A stretch of DNA of 64,000 nucleotides from contig JALGAS010000004.1 in NCBI GenBank assembly GCA_023078685.1, positions 310,001-374,000 on the forward strand, given 5' to 3'. Source of the DNA: Neopestalotiopsis rosae (Eukaryota > Ascomycota > Sordariomycetes > Amphisphaeriales > Sporocadaceae). Both the position numbers and the translations under genes were made by a program. The notes beneath the pieces were generated by a model. That model searched no databases, was not told the DNA's origin, and saw only the letters and a program-made list of their open reading frames with translations. Numbering within the stretch: position 1 is the first letter of the stretch; each line of letters opens with the position of its first letter. This document shows, one piece after another, positions 1 to 10,650 of the stretch.

Positions 1-358
1 AAACGACTTTCAACTGGTGTGGGAAACTACGTGGCAGCACAAAGAAATACCATTGCCGTTTGACAACCTGCAGTAGTGGACTACTTTTGCACCTTCCCTC
101 AATACTTTTCTGTTTTCTTTCCGGTGCCGCCGACCCCCGAGAGCTACAGGATAATTCAATTCCAAGTCCCGTCACGAATATCAGTCAGTATCGTTTGCGC
201 TGGTTCTTCTGTTCGGTCATTGCACATGGAGAGAGTAGCTGCATTTGGTCATTCATTGTCTTGTTATACATCTTTATTTACAATGGCAGAGTATCTAGTT
301 CTCTTGCCATAGGAGCAAGTCATCGCGTATCGTACAGGCAGCTCTCTGGACGAAGAGC

Positions 359-834
359 TTACCAACTGGCCTTCCTCACACCAGGAAGGTTACCCTCTAA
401 TGCCTGCATTCTGAAGTTGTACTATCCAATGAGTTAGTATTGGCTGTACCATACATCGACTAGGTTGTGGTGCATACTCTTGACATCTTAAAGTCTCTGA
501 AGATACCTCGTCCCTTTCCACCTAGTATACATCTGCCGCGGATCTGTGTGGGTCGGGTATAGCAGTGCATCTGGGTCAGTTGCAGCTGAGCCTCGGCTCT
601 TGTCCGAGCCGGCAGAGTGGTGTTTCTGATAATGTATCGGAGTGCTTGTCTAGAAACGCGCGATTGGCATCAGTCCTGGCTGTCTGCGATCGATATTGAA
701 GCTGTTCATGGAACGGATGTTGCGTACCTCTCCGGCTCGTGCTCTGCAAACACCTTTCTCTTGGTGTGGTCGCGGATGACCTTGATATTGAGGAAGGACC
801 CAATATCCATCTTCTTTGCCCTGAACATCGACAT
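359..834 (-). CDS. MRP2: mitochondrial small-subunit ribosomal protein uS14m
   Basis: Component of the mitochondrial 37S ribosomal subunit, in the bacterial S14 family. Three exons are predicted on the minus strand: 834-728, 649-478 and 421-359, giving 113 residues, close to the yeast MRP2 length. The first exon encodes a basic N-terminus (IRDHTKRKVFAEHEPE). Exon 2 holds the S14 signature, with RYIIRNTTLPARTRAEAQLQ followed by MHCYTRPTQIRGRC and GGKGRGI. Exon 3 ends LPGVRKASW before TAA. The phases match (2, 0) and the introns are 78 and 56 nt. No single exon is long enough to stand out, so the gene is easy to miss. The start is the first ATG, in an ACCATG context; an upstream 5'-UTR exon cannot be excluded. 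Family assignment is strong; exact boundaries are inferred. Confidence 0.88.
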
Positions 835-1490
835 GGTGGCTAAGTTGTATCTTGACTTGTCGGCCCGTGTTGTTGCTGTCTCTTCTCCGTCCTCGTCGTC
901 GTCCCTGCGTCTAGAGCCTCGAAATTTTGGAGTGTCGTTTGCGATCGCGTTCGCTAGCAGGGGTCGTATGTATGGTCGGTCCGATACTCTCTGATCGGAG
1001 ATCTTGCCAGCTGGCGGTTCCTGGTATGGAGAAAAGCTCCGCTGACCCCACTGTAATAAGGTCGGAGGCTCTCAAAGCTTAGCGTCCCCCACTCAGTGAT
1101 TGCTTCTCAAAAGCCGTTTCCACTGTCATCATCTATGACGTCGGGCTCCGTTATAGACAATCTAGCCAGCCCCAGCATACGCTCATCCCACTGCAGAATT
1201 TCTGTACGTCGGTCGCATTATGACTTAAGAGCTGCTGTAAGCCCCCGAAAAAGCACGCGAGCATATCTTAGATGTGGTGGGTTTGACATGACGTAGGACG
1301 CAAGCAGAACATGACAGATGGAGGGGCATTTTGTAGAATATAAACCATAGCAAACAACCACAAATTTACCACCACTTACATTCTTCATCTTCATTCAACG
1401 AACCCAATTCACTGTGATACCTTCTCACGACTCTCCAAGCCTCCAATTCCATCCAAATAAACCAAAAACACCTCCCACAACACTATCAAG
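835..1490. other. intergenic, shared upstream region
   Basis: This stretch separates the divergent uS14m gene (minus) and the small-protein gene at 1491 (plus), so it probably holds both promoters. The last 150 bases before 1491 are rich in A and C with CAAC/ACCAC runs, as expected of a fungal 5' UTR. No coding signal was seen. Confidence 0.5.
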
Positions 1491-1879
1491 ATGTCTCAAT
1501 CCAACGTCGGTTCCGCTGGTGTCTACGAGGCTGGTGACCAGCGCAACGCTCCCCAGTCTGAGCTTCACAACGCTACCCGCTTCGAGGAGGGTAAGGAGCA
1601 CTCCCACCAGGCTCTTGACTCCAAGGATGAGCGTTCCATCGCCAACCGTCTTGCCGCTGAGGAGAGCAAGAAGGAGGAGGAGGACCCTCAGACCAAGGCT
1701 CTGAAGCAGGACCCCACCCTGCCCGTAAGTTACATAACAAAGCAACTAAACATCGAAAGACATAGCTAATCAGGAAACAGGCCAAGATGCACGGCAACGA
1801 GCCTTCCCGGGGCGCCAAGATTGATGCTGAGCTGCAAAAGGAGGAGGAGGAGTACCTCAAGCGCAAGGGCAAGAACTAA
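1491..1879 (+). CDS. small hydrophilic, charged fungal protein of unknown function
   Basis: Two exons (1491-1724 and 1781-1879) joined by a 56-nt GTAAGT..CAG intron give 110 residues. The protein is very hydrophilic, with no signal peptide or membrane segment. It contains conserved-looking stretches GSAGVYEAGDQRN, ERSIANRLAAEESKKEEEDP and MHGNEPSRGAKIDAELQ, and ends in a Glu/Lys-rich tail. Codon use is strongly GC3-biased, like highly expressed genes, and the upstream region is A/C-rich. It looks like a short, disordered, stress- or conidiation-related fungal protein, but I do not recognise a characterised family and assign no function. The start is supported by a good context (AAGATGTCT). 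Confidence 0.8.
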
Positions 1880-2197
1880 AGCGCTGAACGACTTATGATC
1901 AACAATTCAAATCATGTTTCGGCGTTGGGGAAATAGCATATTCCAGTGTTCTTACACATCCTTCAAGGATAGATGAATGAGCGAAAATCAGAATTTCATT
2001 TTACAATACTTGTTTCATTCAGCCCTACGTGACATGACACTAAATTAAACATGACTGCTTGACATTGTGGTATCATCGAGCGCTTCCTTGGCACTGGAAT
2101 ACGTAGAGCGCGAACCATGATGGAACGTGAATTCTTTACACGTTGACTACCAAATATTTACACTAAAATCTCGCTAAGACTACTGATTCTCCAACCC

Positions 2198-4210
2198 TTA
2201 CAATTTGGAACCTGCCTTTCTCCGTGCCTCCCTCTCCTTGTCCTTCAACAACCGCCGCAGAATCTTTCCGCTAGGACTCTTGGGGACTACTTCAATGAAT
2301 TCCACACCTCCCTTAAGCCACTTGTATCTAGACTTGTGGTCTTCGACGTGCTTGCAGATTTCTCTGGCCGTTTCTTCGTCTGACTTGTCCTTGTAGGCTG
2401 CTGCCTTGACGACAAACGCCTTTGGCACTTCTCCGGCATCCTCATCTGGCACGGGAATAACGGTACAGTCATTGACCGCAGGGTGCGAGAGCAGATGCGC
2501 CTCGAGCTCAGCTGGAGCGACTTGGTGGCCCTGGGAAAGATGTGAGTATTATGAATCTGACTTTTCCAGATTTGAGTGTGCATTTGAAACCTACCTTGGT
2601 CTTGATCAACTCCTTGATACGATCCACAACGGAAAAGTGCTCGTTGCCCTTTTCATTCTTGGTCACGACCGCCACGTCACCCGTCCTCAGCCATCTCCCG
2701 TTCTCGTCGTACACGTACGCGTCCGCAGTGGCTCTCTCATTGTTGAGATAGCCCAGAGTCACGCTCGGGCTCTGGATATAAAGCTCGCCGCGCTTGCCGT
2801 ACTCGGTCACCTCGTTGCCCTCCTCGTCCAGAACCTTGGCGCGGACACCCGGCAGCAGCGAGCCCGAGGTCCCTACCACGACGTCATGCTCGCTGGTGCT
2901 GAATCCCACGGTGCTGGTCTCGGTCATGCCGTACGCCTGTCCAATGTCGAGCTGTGGGAAAGCCTTGACCACTTCGTTGTGAGTCTCGGCTCCCAAGGGC
3001 GCGGCGCCAGTGTAGATGAAGCGTGCCGAGGACAAGTCGTATTTGGCGCAGAGTTCCTGGTTACGCAACATTTGGATAATGATGGGTGGTACTAGATACA
3101 AGAAGTTGACCTTGAATCGTTCAATGGTTTCTAGCAGCCGTTTCAGCTCGAATCGAGGAAGAATGATGACAGCATCGCCTCGGTAAATGGCCCCCAAAGT
3201 CACAACCACCAACCCATAGATGTGGCTGATGGGCAGCAGGCCAAGCGCAATCTGGGTCTCTATGCCTTTTTCCTGTCGGCCTACTGATTCGTACCATCGG
3301 ATCTGCATCATGTTTGAGATAACATTGCGATGCGAAATCATTACAGCTTTCTGATGAGTTGTCAGGAACAATGCTCCAAAATCATGAGGTAAACCTCGTT
3401 AGTATCAACTCACTGGAAGACCTGATGTGCCACTAGAAAAGCACAAATACGCAGCCTGTCTTGCGCCTTGACCAGTAGACCATACTAAAGGCTCAACTGC
3501 GGGTAGTGATTCACCCTCTTGGATCATTTCGTCCAAAGTCTTGAATGGGATTTTCTGCTTTGGCTGTTCCCAAGCACCATCCATCAGAAACACCTTATCC
3601 TCTGGCATTCCTACCAGCTTCGCGGCCTTCAGCGCAGTTTCCAAAAGTGGCACACAAGTAATCAGGGCCTTGGCGCCCGACGCCTTGAGCTGATACTCCA
3701 ATTCCGAAGCCGAGTACATGGCGTTTGCAGGTGTTGCAATGCCGGAGAGGCGATGAATTGCAAATGTCGACATGATATAATCAATCTGGTCGGTCCACGT
3801 CAGCACCCGGTCAGGGGACTGCTTCAAGTTTCAAAAGCTTACCGAGTTGAACGAGAATATCCCGACAACCTTGTCCCAGTGCGTATCCTCATTTGCCCGC
3901 CAGCCCATCCGCTTGGATAGAGACCGAGCGAGAAATTCAGATCTCTGCTTCATCTCGGAGCTGCTATAGGATTTGCCTGACACGCCGCAAGTGAAGGGCG
4001 TTCGGGATTTCTCCCACGCTTGCCGGCCATATTTCTCATTGCCCCAGAATTCTCCGATGGGAATAGAGTCTGGAGGATCTGTTGGGAGTATCAAGATCAG
4101 TTTGCTGCCTACGGACCAAGGCAAATGCGACTTGTCGGTAAGCGGCCAGCGTGATTTATTTTCTTACCGAAAGGAAGCTTGGGCACCCAAGCGGGCGGCG
4201 AGAAGACCAT
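2198..4210 (-). CDS. peroxisomal acyl-CoA synthetase / 4-coumarate-CoA ligase-like (ANL superfamily)
   Basis: ATP-dependent ligase that adenylates a carboxylic acid and transfers it to CoA. Five exons: 4210-4168, 4078-3843, 3785-3414, 3350-2595 and 2530-2198, giving 579 residues. Motifs in order: N-terminal PKLPFDPPDSIPI; the phosphate-binding loop SSGTSGLPK (about residues 210-218) split by intron 3; QAYGMTETS (about 356-361); WLRTGDV and VDRIKELIKTK; and the C-terminal PSGKILRR with catalytic Lys near 558. The protein ends AGSKL, a canonical peroxisomal targeting signal type 1. The start in exon 1 and the acceptor giving LPF-DPPDS were chosen because that join restores the usual N-terminus of fungal 4CL-like enzymes. 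The substrate (aromatic, fatty or secondary-metabolite acid) cannot be told from sequence alone. Only 318 nt separate it from the convergent gene at 1491-1879. Confidence 0.93.
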
Positions 4211-6612
4211 CGTGGAGTGCCGATGAGAGAATGGTCCGTGGGTATATCTTCGTTTTACTTGGAGAATTCCAGGTTATGAATGGGAGAAATTCTCGGCTCT
4301 TCTAATCCCACAAAAAAATGACATGCATACCAAGGCCCCAAGGGAACGACTTCAATAAATGTATTTTGTCAGGATTGGAAAGCAGAAACACATGACCCCT
4401 TCTCTAAAAGGATGGAAGGACCCCCAAGACCCCCGCACAAAATCATAACCCCTGGTGCTCACCCAATCCCACTTTATAGACAGTATCTCCGGCGCCAAGA
4501 CCTGGGGCCGAGAATACGGTAGCTTGCCCCGGTAAGAACGATGCCATCTTGCCGCGGCGGGGGTAGCGTCAAAGTGTCAAGAAAGACGGACATGACGATC
4601 TAAATAATTGTTCATTTTGTGTGTGTTTCTTTGGTCTTTCTAACCAACATTCCGTTACTGGATGATACTCAAATAACCTGAGTCCAGTCTTGGATATGCC
4701 CAGATTATAGACATTATCTTGTTCTTTCACAATGAGGGGTGATCCATGAGCCCCGGCTTGCTCACCATTTGGCCCGCGGGTTTCTGCCAGCCAAACCAGC
4801 GCGGGACTAAAAGTGGGTTCCGTGGCTCGCATGCGCCGACCCGGACAGTTTGAACGGTAAATGTCGTCAGCTGGACTATCACATAGCATCATACTGCTTC
4901 CGTAATCGCAGATTCACCAACCTAAAATTCCAAGGGGCGACCAACAAAAATTGTTTATAATGCCCACAGAAAGAATCGTTTCTGTTTTTCTACTTGCACG
5001 GTAGGGTTGTTGGAGGGGCTGCTTACTTGACACCTCCCTTTCTTGATCTCGTCACGCGAACATTGGTGGAGGTGTGTAAAATGGGATGCATAGATACGCT
5101 GTCAACCCACCGCATGGACGAGAGATGATTGGGTGTCTTGATTTGTATTGCTTACAGAGAGGGCAATGTTGGGCGACACTTGACGCAACTTACACCAGTA
5201 AATATTAACAAATGAGCCTTTTGCTCGCAGCTGAGTAAGAAAACTAGCGGTACATGCCAGACGCAACGTCCGCAGCCAATGCAGACTACAGACTACACCT
5301 GACAGCATTGGTAGAGGGCGTGCCGTGCAAAATGGGAACACTAACCACGACTGAAGTCACTCATAACTATCTAAATAGGTCTATGTAATGTCCACATTTT
5401 TCATGTCCGAATCGGCAGTGTTGCCATAATAACGTCTGGTCCAAGGCCGCCAGCGGGTGGTATCGTTCACATAAAGACAACGATCGGAGCCAACGCGATC
5501 ATCGGACGCCGTCGCGATTTAACCCAAGCGTATTATTATTGGACTTGGCATGGTAGCGCTCAAACACGGGACGCGAAGCTGCGTCAGATTTCTGCACAAA
5601 TTCAATGCTTATATACTTATGAATTACAATTCGCAGCATTGGCATTTTGGTTTGGACAATGGCATCAGTCAGGTTGTACTGCGCGGCATAAATCACTGGA
5701 TGTAGACATGAAGTTCATGAATGTATTTTATTACTCATGTTTCTGCTATGAATATTTAAAATGGCGATTGGTGCCTAGGGACAGTGATCTGATTGTCTGA
5801 TTAGCTTGAGATCTTCAACAAATATCAAACATGGATCAGAATGTGGGAAATGTTATCAGAATATGTAAGAATTAAATATCACCTCTCCGTCAGGTATAGC
5901 AGCCCCGGCGAGGGCGCCACCAGAGCAGAGTCAATCGCAAATTACCTCATCATGCAAACGGGGTATTGGGTAAAGGGAAAAGGTGCAGTGTGTCCTTACC
6001 TGTGTGAAGTGAACCGATGCCCACGATGCCGGCTGAACAAACTGCGAGATTGAAGCGATTACAACATATATTGGAGGGCAATCTTGTCGTTCCTCCAAGA
6101 CAGAATCTCTCAAGCAGTAGCCAACCGGCAAACGTGAGCGAGTTGCATTTCGCGCATGCAACTTAGAGTCGTCGGAATCAATTGTGGTTGAAGTGAAGGG
6201 AAAAAATCAATTGACAGCTCTGTCTTGGGAACAAACTTTTGTCGTGAAGGTGCAAAAGACCCCACTTGAAGTCTAAGGTGGATGCGCTAACCCCGGTTGG
6301 GTCGCAAAAAATCGGATCGGACAGGCAAAAATCCGAGATTTTTCTTAGGGTTGCTCCAATTGTCTTCCTACCCACATGCACCACAGCTCGAGATTTTTGA
6401 AAGGCAACCGGGTTTGGTAAGGATTTTGCGAAGTCAGCGACAACAACACACGACATTTCCCCGGCATCAACAAATCGGTACGTCAACCAGTAAATCCCCT
6501 TTTTGCGGTTCTCCCCAGGATCGACCGATTTCATTCTTTTTCCCTCCTCCAAAAATAACAAGTCCCGCCGACAACCCGCTAATCCCGATTTCTACGAATA
6601 CAGACCGACAAA
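4211..6612. other. long intergenic region, no supported gene
   Basis: About 2.4 kb between the divergent acyl-CoA synthetase and eL14 genes. Reading frames are short, codon bias is absent and base composition drifts to AT-rich after about 4.9 kb. I could not assemble any multi-exon gene. The last 400 bases are probably the eL14 promoter and 5' UTR; a possible 5'-UTR intron donor (GGTACGT) lies near 6477. Confidence 0.5.
6345..6352 (+). promoter_or_regulatory. telobox-like TTAGGGTT upstream of eL14
   Basis: The octamer TTAGGGTT (AACCCTAA on the other strand) lies about 260 nt upstream of the eL14 start codon. Telobox-like AACCCTAA elements occur in ribosomal-protein promoters of many filamentous ascomycetes. 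A single copy can be chance, so this is a suggestion only. Confidence 0.35.
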
Positions 6613-7173
6613 ATGTCCGAGACATCGATCGTTGCTTCCAACTGGCGCCTGGTTGAGGTTGGCCGTATCGTTCTCATCCAGGGTGAGAGCGCCTCGGCTG
6701 GCCGCCTGGCTGCCATTGTCGAGATCATCGACCACAAGCGAGTATGTTTACACCGAGAATGACACAGAGAGCGCGAAATAGCAAGCGCGCGCGCGCATCT
6801 CCAGAGCAGAGACAGAAATGAAGTTCGAAACGAAATGGGAAATTGACTGGGAATTTAGGTTCTGGTTGACGGTCCTTCCTCCGACGCCAAGCTCGTCGTC
6901 CCCAGACAAGCTATCAACCTGTCGGACGTCCTCCTCGCACCTTTCGTCATTGAGAAGCTGCCCCGTGCTGCCCGCACTGGTGCCGTCAAGAAGTTCTGGG
7001 AGAAGGCCGAGATCGACGCCAAGTGGAAGCAGAGCAGCTGGGCCAAGTCCAAGGACCAGAAGGAGAAGCGCCGCAACCTGACCGACTTCGACCGCTTCAA
7101 GGTCCTGCGCCTGAAGAAGCAGCGCAGATTCGAGCAGCGCAAGGCTCTGGCCAAGGTCAAGGCCTCCGCATAA
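6613..7173 (+). CDS. RPL14: 60S ribosomal protein eL14
   Basis: Structural protein of the cytosolic large ribosomal subunit. Two exons (6613-6741 and 6859-7173) flank a 117-nt GTATGT..TAG intron and encode 147 residues. The N-terminal SH3-like fold is recognisable as [12 protein letters not shown] and [15 protein letters not shown], followed across the intron by VLVDGPSS and the helical part [21 protein letters not shown] basic tail ends [10 protein letters not shown]. Length and the intron after IDHKR fit fungal eL14. Codon use is strongly biased (GC3-rich), as expected for a ribosomal protein. The ATG follows ACAAA, a good fungal start context. Confidence 0.96.
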
Positions 7174-8206
7174 ACGACAAAAAGAAATCGGCATGGGGGC
7201 ATTGGCAAAGACATGACACGATACAGCATGGAACAGGGGATGAAAGGGACCCTGCATCGACTGGCAGCTGTCTGATGCCGGCGGTCTCGTGACGGCGGTT
7301 GTTTGTCGCCCTTTCTACGGAAAATCTGGTCTGCATGAATCAGGGAAGGGGTTTTGGGGGTTGATGGATTCCTTTGCTTCATCGAGGGACTGTATGTCAC
7401 TACACATCTCAGAGATGGTGACCGGCGTCAAATGATATATGGACATTCACAACCAAAAATTGCATTGCATTTAGAATTGTCTACGCCAGACAATTATGGC
7501 GTCACGAATATGGGAATTAATTGCGAAGATGAATGAACTGTCTTAAAAACATGGCCCATACGAACATCTCTAAATCTTCGATGCTTCCGCCCTGCCCTGC
7601 CAAACTTCAAATCTCAAAAAACCGACCAGTATAGGTATTTATGGAATTGGAGAGCCGAGTAAGAATTGCATTATTCTGCATAAAAAGAGTGCCGTTTCGC
7701 GTTCATGTAATGTCCAAGTTCGTACGGCAGAGAACATGATAATTGCCCTTGCAAATGACTTCATTGGCAACTGACCGGGCGTCCAACTTCTCGAGTCTGA
7801 AAGTGCTGGACTCTGGAGTATAAAAAGTCCGAAAAAGGTTTAGCGCACATGGCCCACGGAAAAATGAACCCTAGCAGCTGGGAGAGAGCCTGAACTTCAT
7901 CAATTTTCACCTCAGTCAGACCAAGGTCAAGCGATAACCAATCAACCCCGCTGCAAACCAGACAATTCGGCTTCATTTTCAGGTGCGTGGAATTTTGTTC
8001 GACTCGAATATGGTGTCGCTGCAACTTGGAATGCAATGTTGGGCGCAGGGCCAAGCTGTTGAATTCCCTCTCGCAGCTTTCCAATTTGTGTGCCCCGGGC
8101 TCAGCTAGCTCCCCCAGACAGCTTCGCTCCGACTCAGACCAATGAGAGACCTCACGATGGCTAACATTTTGCTGCTCGCGACACAATAGCTACAACAATA
8201 GACAAG
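7174..8206. other. intergenic, no gene seen
   Basis: Holds the 3' end of eL14 and the promoter and 5' UTR of NAC-alpha. The short open frames lack codon bias and recognisable motifs. Nothing else was seen. Confidence 0.5.
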
Positions 8207-9058
8207 ATGGCCAACCCCAGAGTCGAAGAGCTTCCCGACGAGGACGTCAAGCCCCAGGTTGAGGAGGATGACAGCTCCGACTCCGAAATCGAGACCGGCG
8301 ATGCCTCCGGCTCTGCTGTCCAGATCCACAGCCGCAACGAGAAGAAGGCTCGCAAGGCCATTGAGAAGCTGCACCTCCAGCGCGTTCCCGGCATCACCCG
8401 TGTGACTCTGCGCCGCCCCAAGAACGTGAGTGGGTTCCAGAACTTGTTATTGAATACAAGACAGATTTGGGAGGGGAAGCCTTCGGAAGACAGCTCAGGC
8501 AACTCTGGATTGCTTGCATTATACATGGCTGGTCTCGGCACTGTATATTGGATGCGACTGAAGCTTGGCTGGGGCTTTGACATGGACCATTTGGTTAAGA
8601 AACATGGTGGAGTTTTTTACTGACATTCTCGACACAGATCCTTTTCGTCATCAACAACCCCGAGGTCTACAAGTCTCCTAACAGCAACACTTACATGTGA
8701 GCAATTGACCACCTACGATTTGTCAGCATACAATTACTGACTTTTGTCCAGTGTCTTCGGTGAGGCCAAGATTGAGGACCTGAACTCGGCTGCCCAGCAG
8801 GCTGCCGCTCAGCAGCTCGCCGCCGCCGGTGAGCACTCCCACGACGACCACGCCGGCCACGACCACGGCAAGGCCGTTGAGGAGGCCAAGAAGGACGACG
8901 ATGAGGATGATGGCGAGGAGGTTGACGCCGAGGGTCTCGAGGATAAGGACATTGAGCTCGTCATGACCCAGGCCGGTGTCTCTCGTAAGAAGGCTGTCAA
9001 GGCGCTGAAGGAGAACGACAACGATATAGTGAACTCCATCATGGCTCTAAGCGTTTAG
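8207..9058 (+). CDS. EGD2: nascent polypeptide-associated complex subunit alpha
   Basis: Ribosome-associated chaperone that pairs with NAC-beta (EGD1) at the polypeptide exit site. Three exons (8207-8425, 8638-8696 and 8752-9058) give 194 residues. An acidic N-terminus precedes the NAC domain (about residues 44-105: [52 protein letters not shown]). A C-terminal UBA domain follows (about 155-194: [20 protein letters not shown], then [11 protein letters not shown]). Between them lies a His/Asp-rich segment ([12 protein letters not shown]) and an acidic run. Intron 1 is 212 nt and intron 2 is 55 nt. The domain order and length match fungal NAC-alpha. Confidence 0.96.
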
Positions 9059-9629
9059 ATTGCATGATAGGGTAGCGAGTTGCTCTGTTTCCTGTACCGA
9101 AAAAATGGCCAGCGATTATTGCGTCCAGGCGCTAGCATTGCATGAGGTTGAAAAGAAAAAACCTTGCATGAAGATAACTAGACGGACCAGTTGGCCGTGT
9201 ATTTCATGCTACGATACCTTCTTGGACGATTCGATTTAGCAATCGAACAATTTTGTCTATTGCCTTGTGTTGATCTGAAATGTGATACCCATGTTGATCC
9301 ACTGTTATAATGGGTCGCAGCTTGTGTGGTCGGTGTAGTTATCGATTTCTAGGATACACCTACATCATCGTAAAATATGCGAGACCATCATTTCAGAAGT
9401 CGAGCCGATTGACTCTAAAACATGTTCGGACATAATTGTAGTGAATATTGCGATGTTGGAGCTACACTGACTTGGATCTCAACTTGGCGAGTCGAGATCA
9501 CGTGACGTTGGTCGGGGTGGCTCCACTCGTCAGAACGCCGAGTTCTTCCGCCGCGGTACCAGCAGCAACCTTTGATCGTGAATTGCTTCGACCTCTCCAC
9601 TCCTTAAGACACATTCAATCATCGCAAAA
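9059..9629. other. intergenic, promoter of ATP synthase d
   Basis: No coding signal. The region carries the 3' end of NAC-alpha, then a palindromic TCACGTGA and the start of the ATP synthase d transcript. Confidence 0.5.
9498..9505. promoter_or_regulatory. palindromic TCACGTGA (E-box/CBF1-type), overlapping TGACGT
   Basis: The 8-bp palindrome TCACGTGA, running into TGACGT, lies about 125 nt upstream of the ATP synthase d start. CACGTG is the CBF1/bHLH core and is common near fungal mitochondrial and housekeeping promoters. Function is inferred from position only. Confidence 0.4.
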
Positions 9630-10438
9630 ATGGCAGCAGTAAGTGTCACGGATAGGACGAACCCCTCACCGGAGCTTTGCTTGTCGATGGACGTCGGCTC
9701 GTGACCCAATTGACACTGCAATTGGGTCCTGGCAAAACTCTTCCGCATACCCGCAAGTAGCCATGAGCTAATTTCGTCGTTTCTCATCACAGCGCAGCGC
9801 CGCCCTCAAGCTCGACTGGGCCAAGGTGACCTCCTCGCTCGGCCTGCGCGGCCAGACCGTCGCCTCTCTCCAGGCCTTCAAGACGCGCAACGAGAACGCC
9901 CGCCGCAAGGTGCAGCAGCTCGGCGAGCAGTCCACCACCGTCGACTTCGCCCACTACCGCAGCGTCCTCAAGAACCAGGCCGTCATTGACGAGATCGAGA
10001 AGCGATTCAAGGACTTCAAGCCCGCCTCCTACGATCTCGCCCGCCAGCTCAAGGCCATCGATGCTTTCGAGGTCGAGGCCGTCAAGAACGCCGAGGCTAC
10101 CAAGGAGAAGGTCGACCTCGAGCTCAAGGACCTTGAGGCTACCCTGAAGAACATCGAGACCGCCAGACCCTTCGACGAGCTCACCGTGGTATGTTTTGGA
10201 CGGATCACGTCGCTCGAAAATCGCCGGCTGCGTCATAACTGGAAGGAGACTAATCACGAGGTGCCCAACAGGACGAAGTTGCCGCCGCCGAGCCCTCGAT
10301 CGACGAGAAGACCTCCAAGCTCGTTTCCAAGGGCCGCTGGTCAGTTCCGGGTTACAAGGTACGAGCCATCATTGTCCCCCGATACAATGCGTTATTAACA
10401 TGCTGCAGGAAAAATTCGGCGATCTGTCTGTACTATAG
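9630..10438 (+). CDS. ATP7: mitochondrial F1Fo ATP synthase subunit d
   Basis: Peripheral-stalk subunit of the mitochondrial ATP synthase. Four exons are predicted: a 9-nt first exon encoding only MAA (9630-9638), then 9793-10188, 10272-10358 and 10409-10438, giving 173 residues, the usual ATP7 length. Exon 2 holds [40 protein letters not shown] and the helical [19 protein letters not shown]. Exon 3 holds [15 protein letters not shown] and exon 4 ends EKFGDLSVL. All three joins keep frame with GTAAGT, GTATGT and GTACGA donors. The tiny first exon follows from the ATG just before a GTAAGT donor and from the family N-terminus (MAARSAALK). Confidence 0.94.
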
Positions 10439-10650
10439 ACGCCTTACGCATATTTCCTTCCCCTTTGTGTACTCTAGCATTGTAGATAGGAGATCTGGGA
10501 GCGGACATTTCGTCAAAAGCTGCGAAATTCGAAAAACAACTTCTAATCTTCTACATCCCGCCCTCCACCAGTGATCTTACACATGCGTTTAGAAAGCACT
10601 GACGATTAGGGACATGTACACCGAAACCAGCGAAACATGACAGCTTGACA

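Noticed and set aside
617..994. 125-codon plus-strand frame near the left end
   Set aside because: It overlaps the minus-strand uS14m exons, which carry strong family conservation; the plus frame has none.
9787..10257. 156-codon minus frame over ATP synthase d
   Set aside because: Leu/Gly/Val-rich mirror of a GC-rich coding exon; the sense strand is a complete ATP7.
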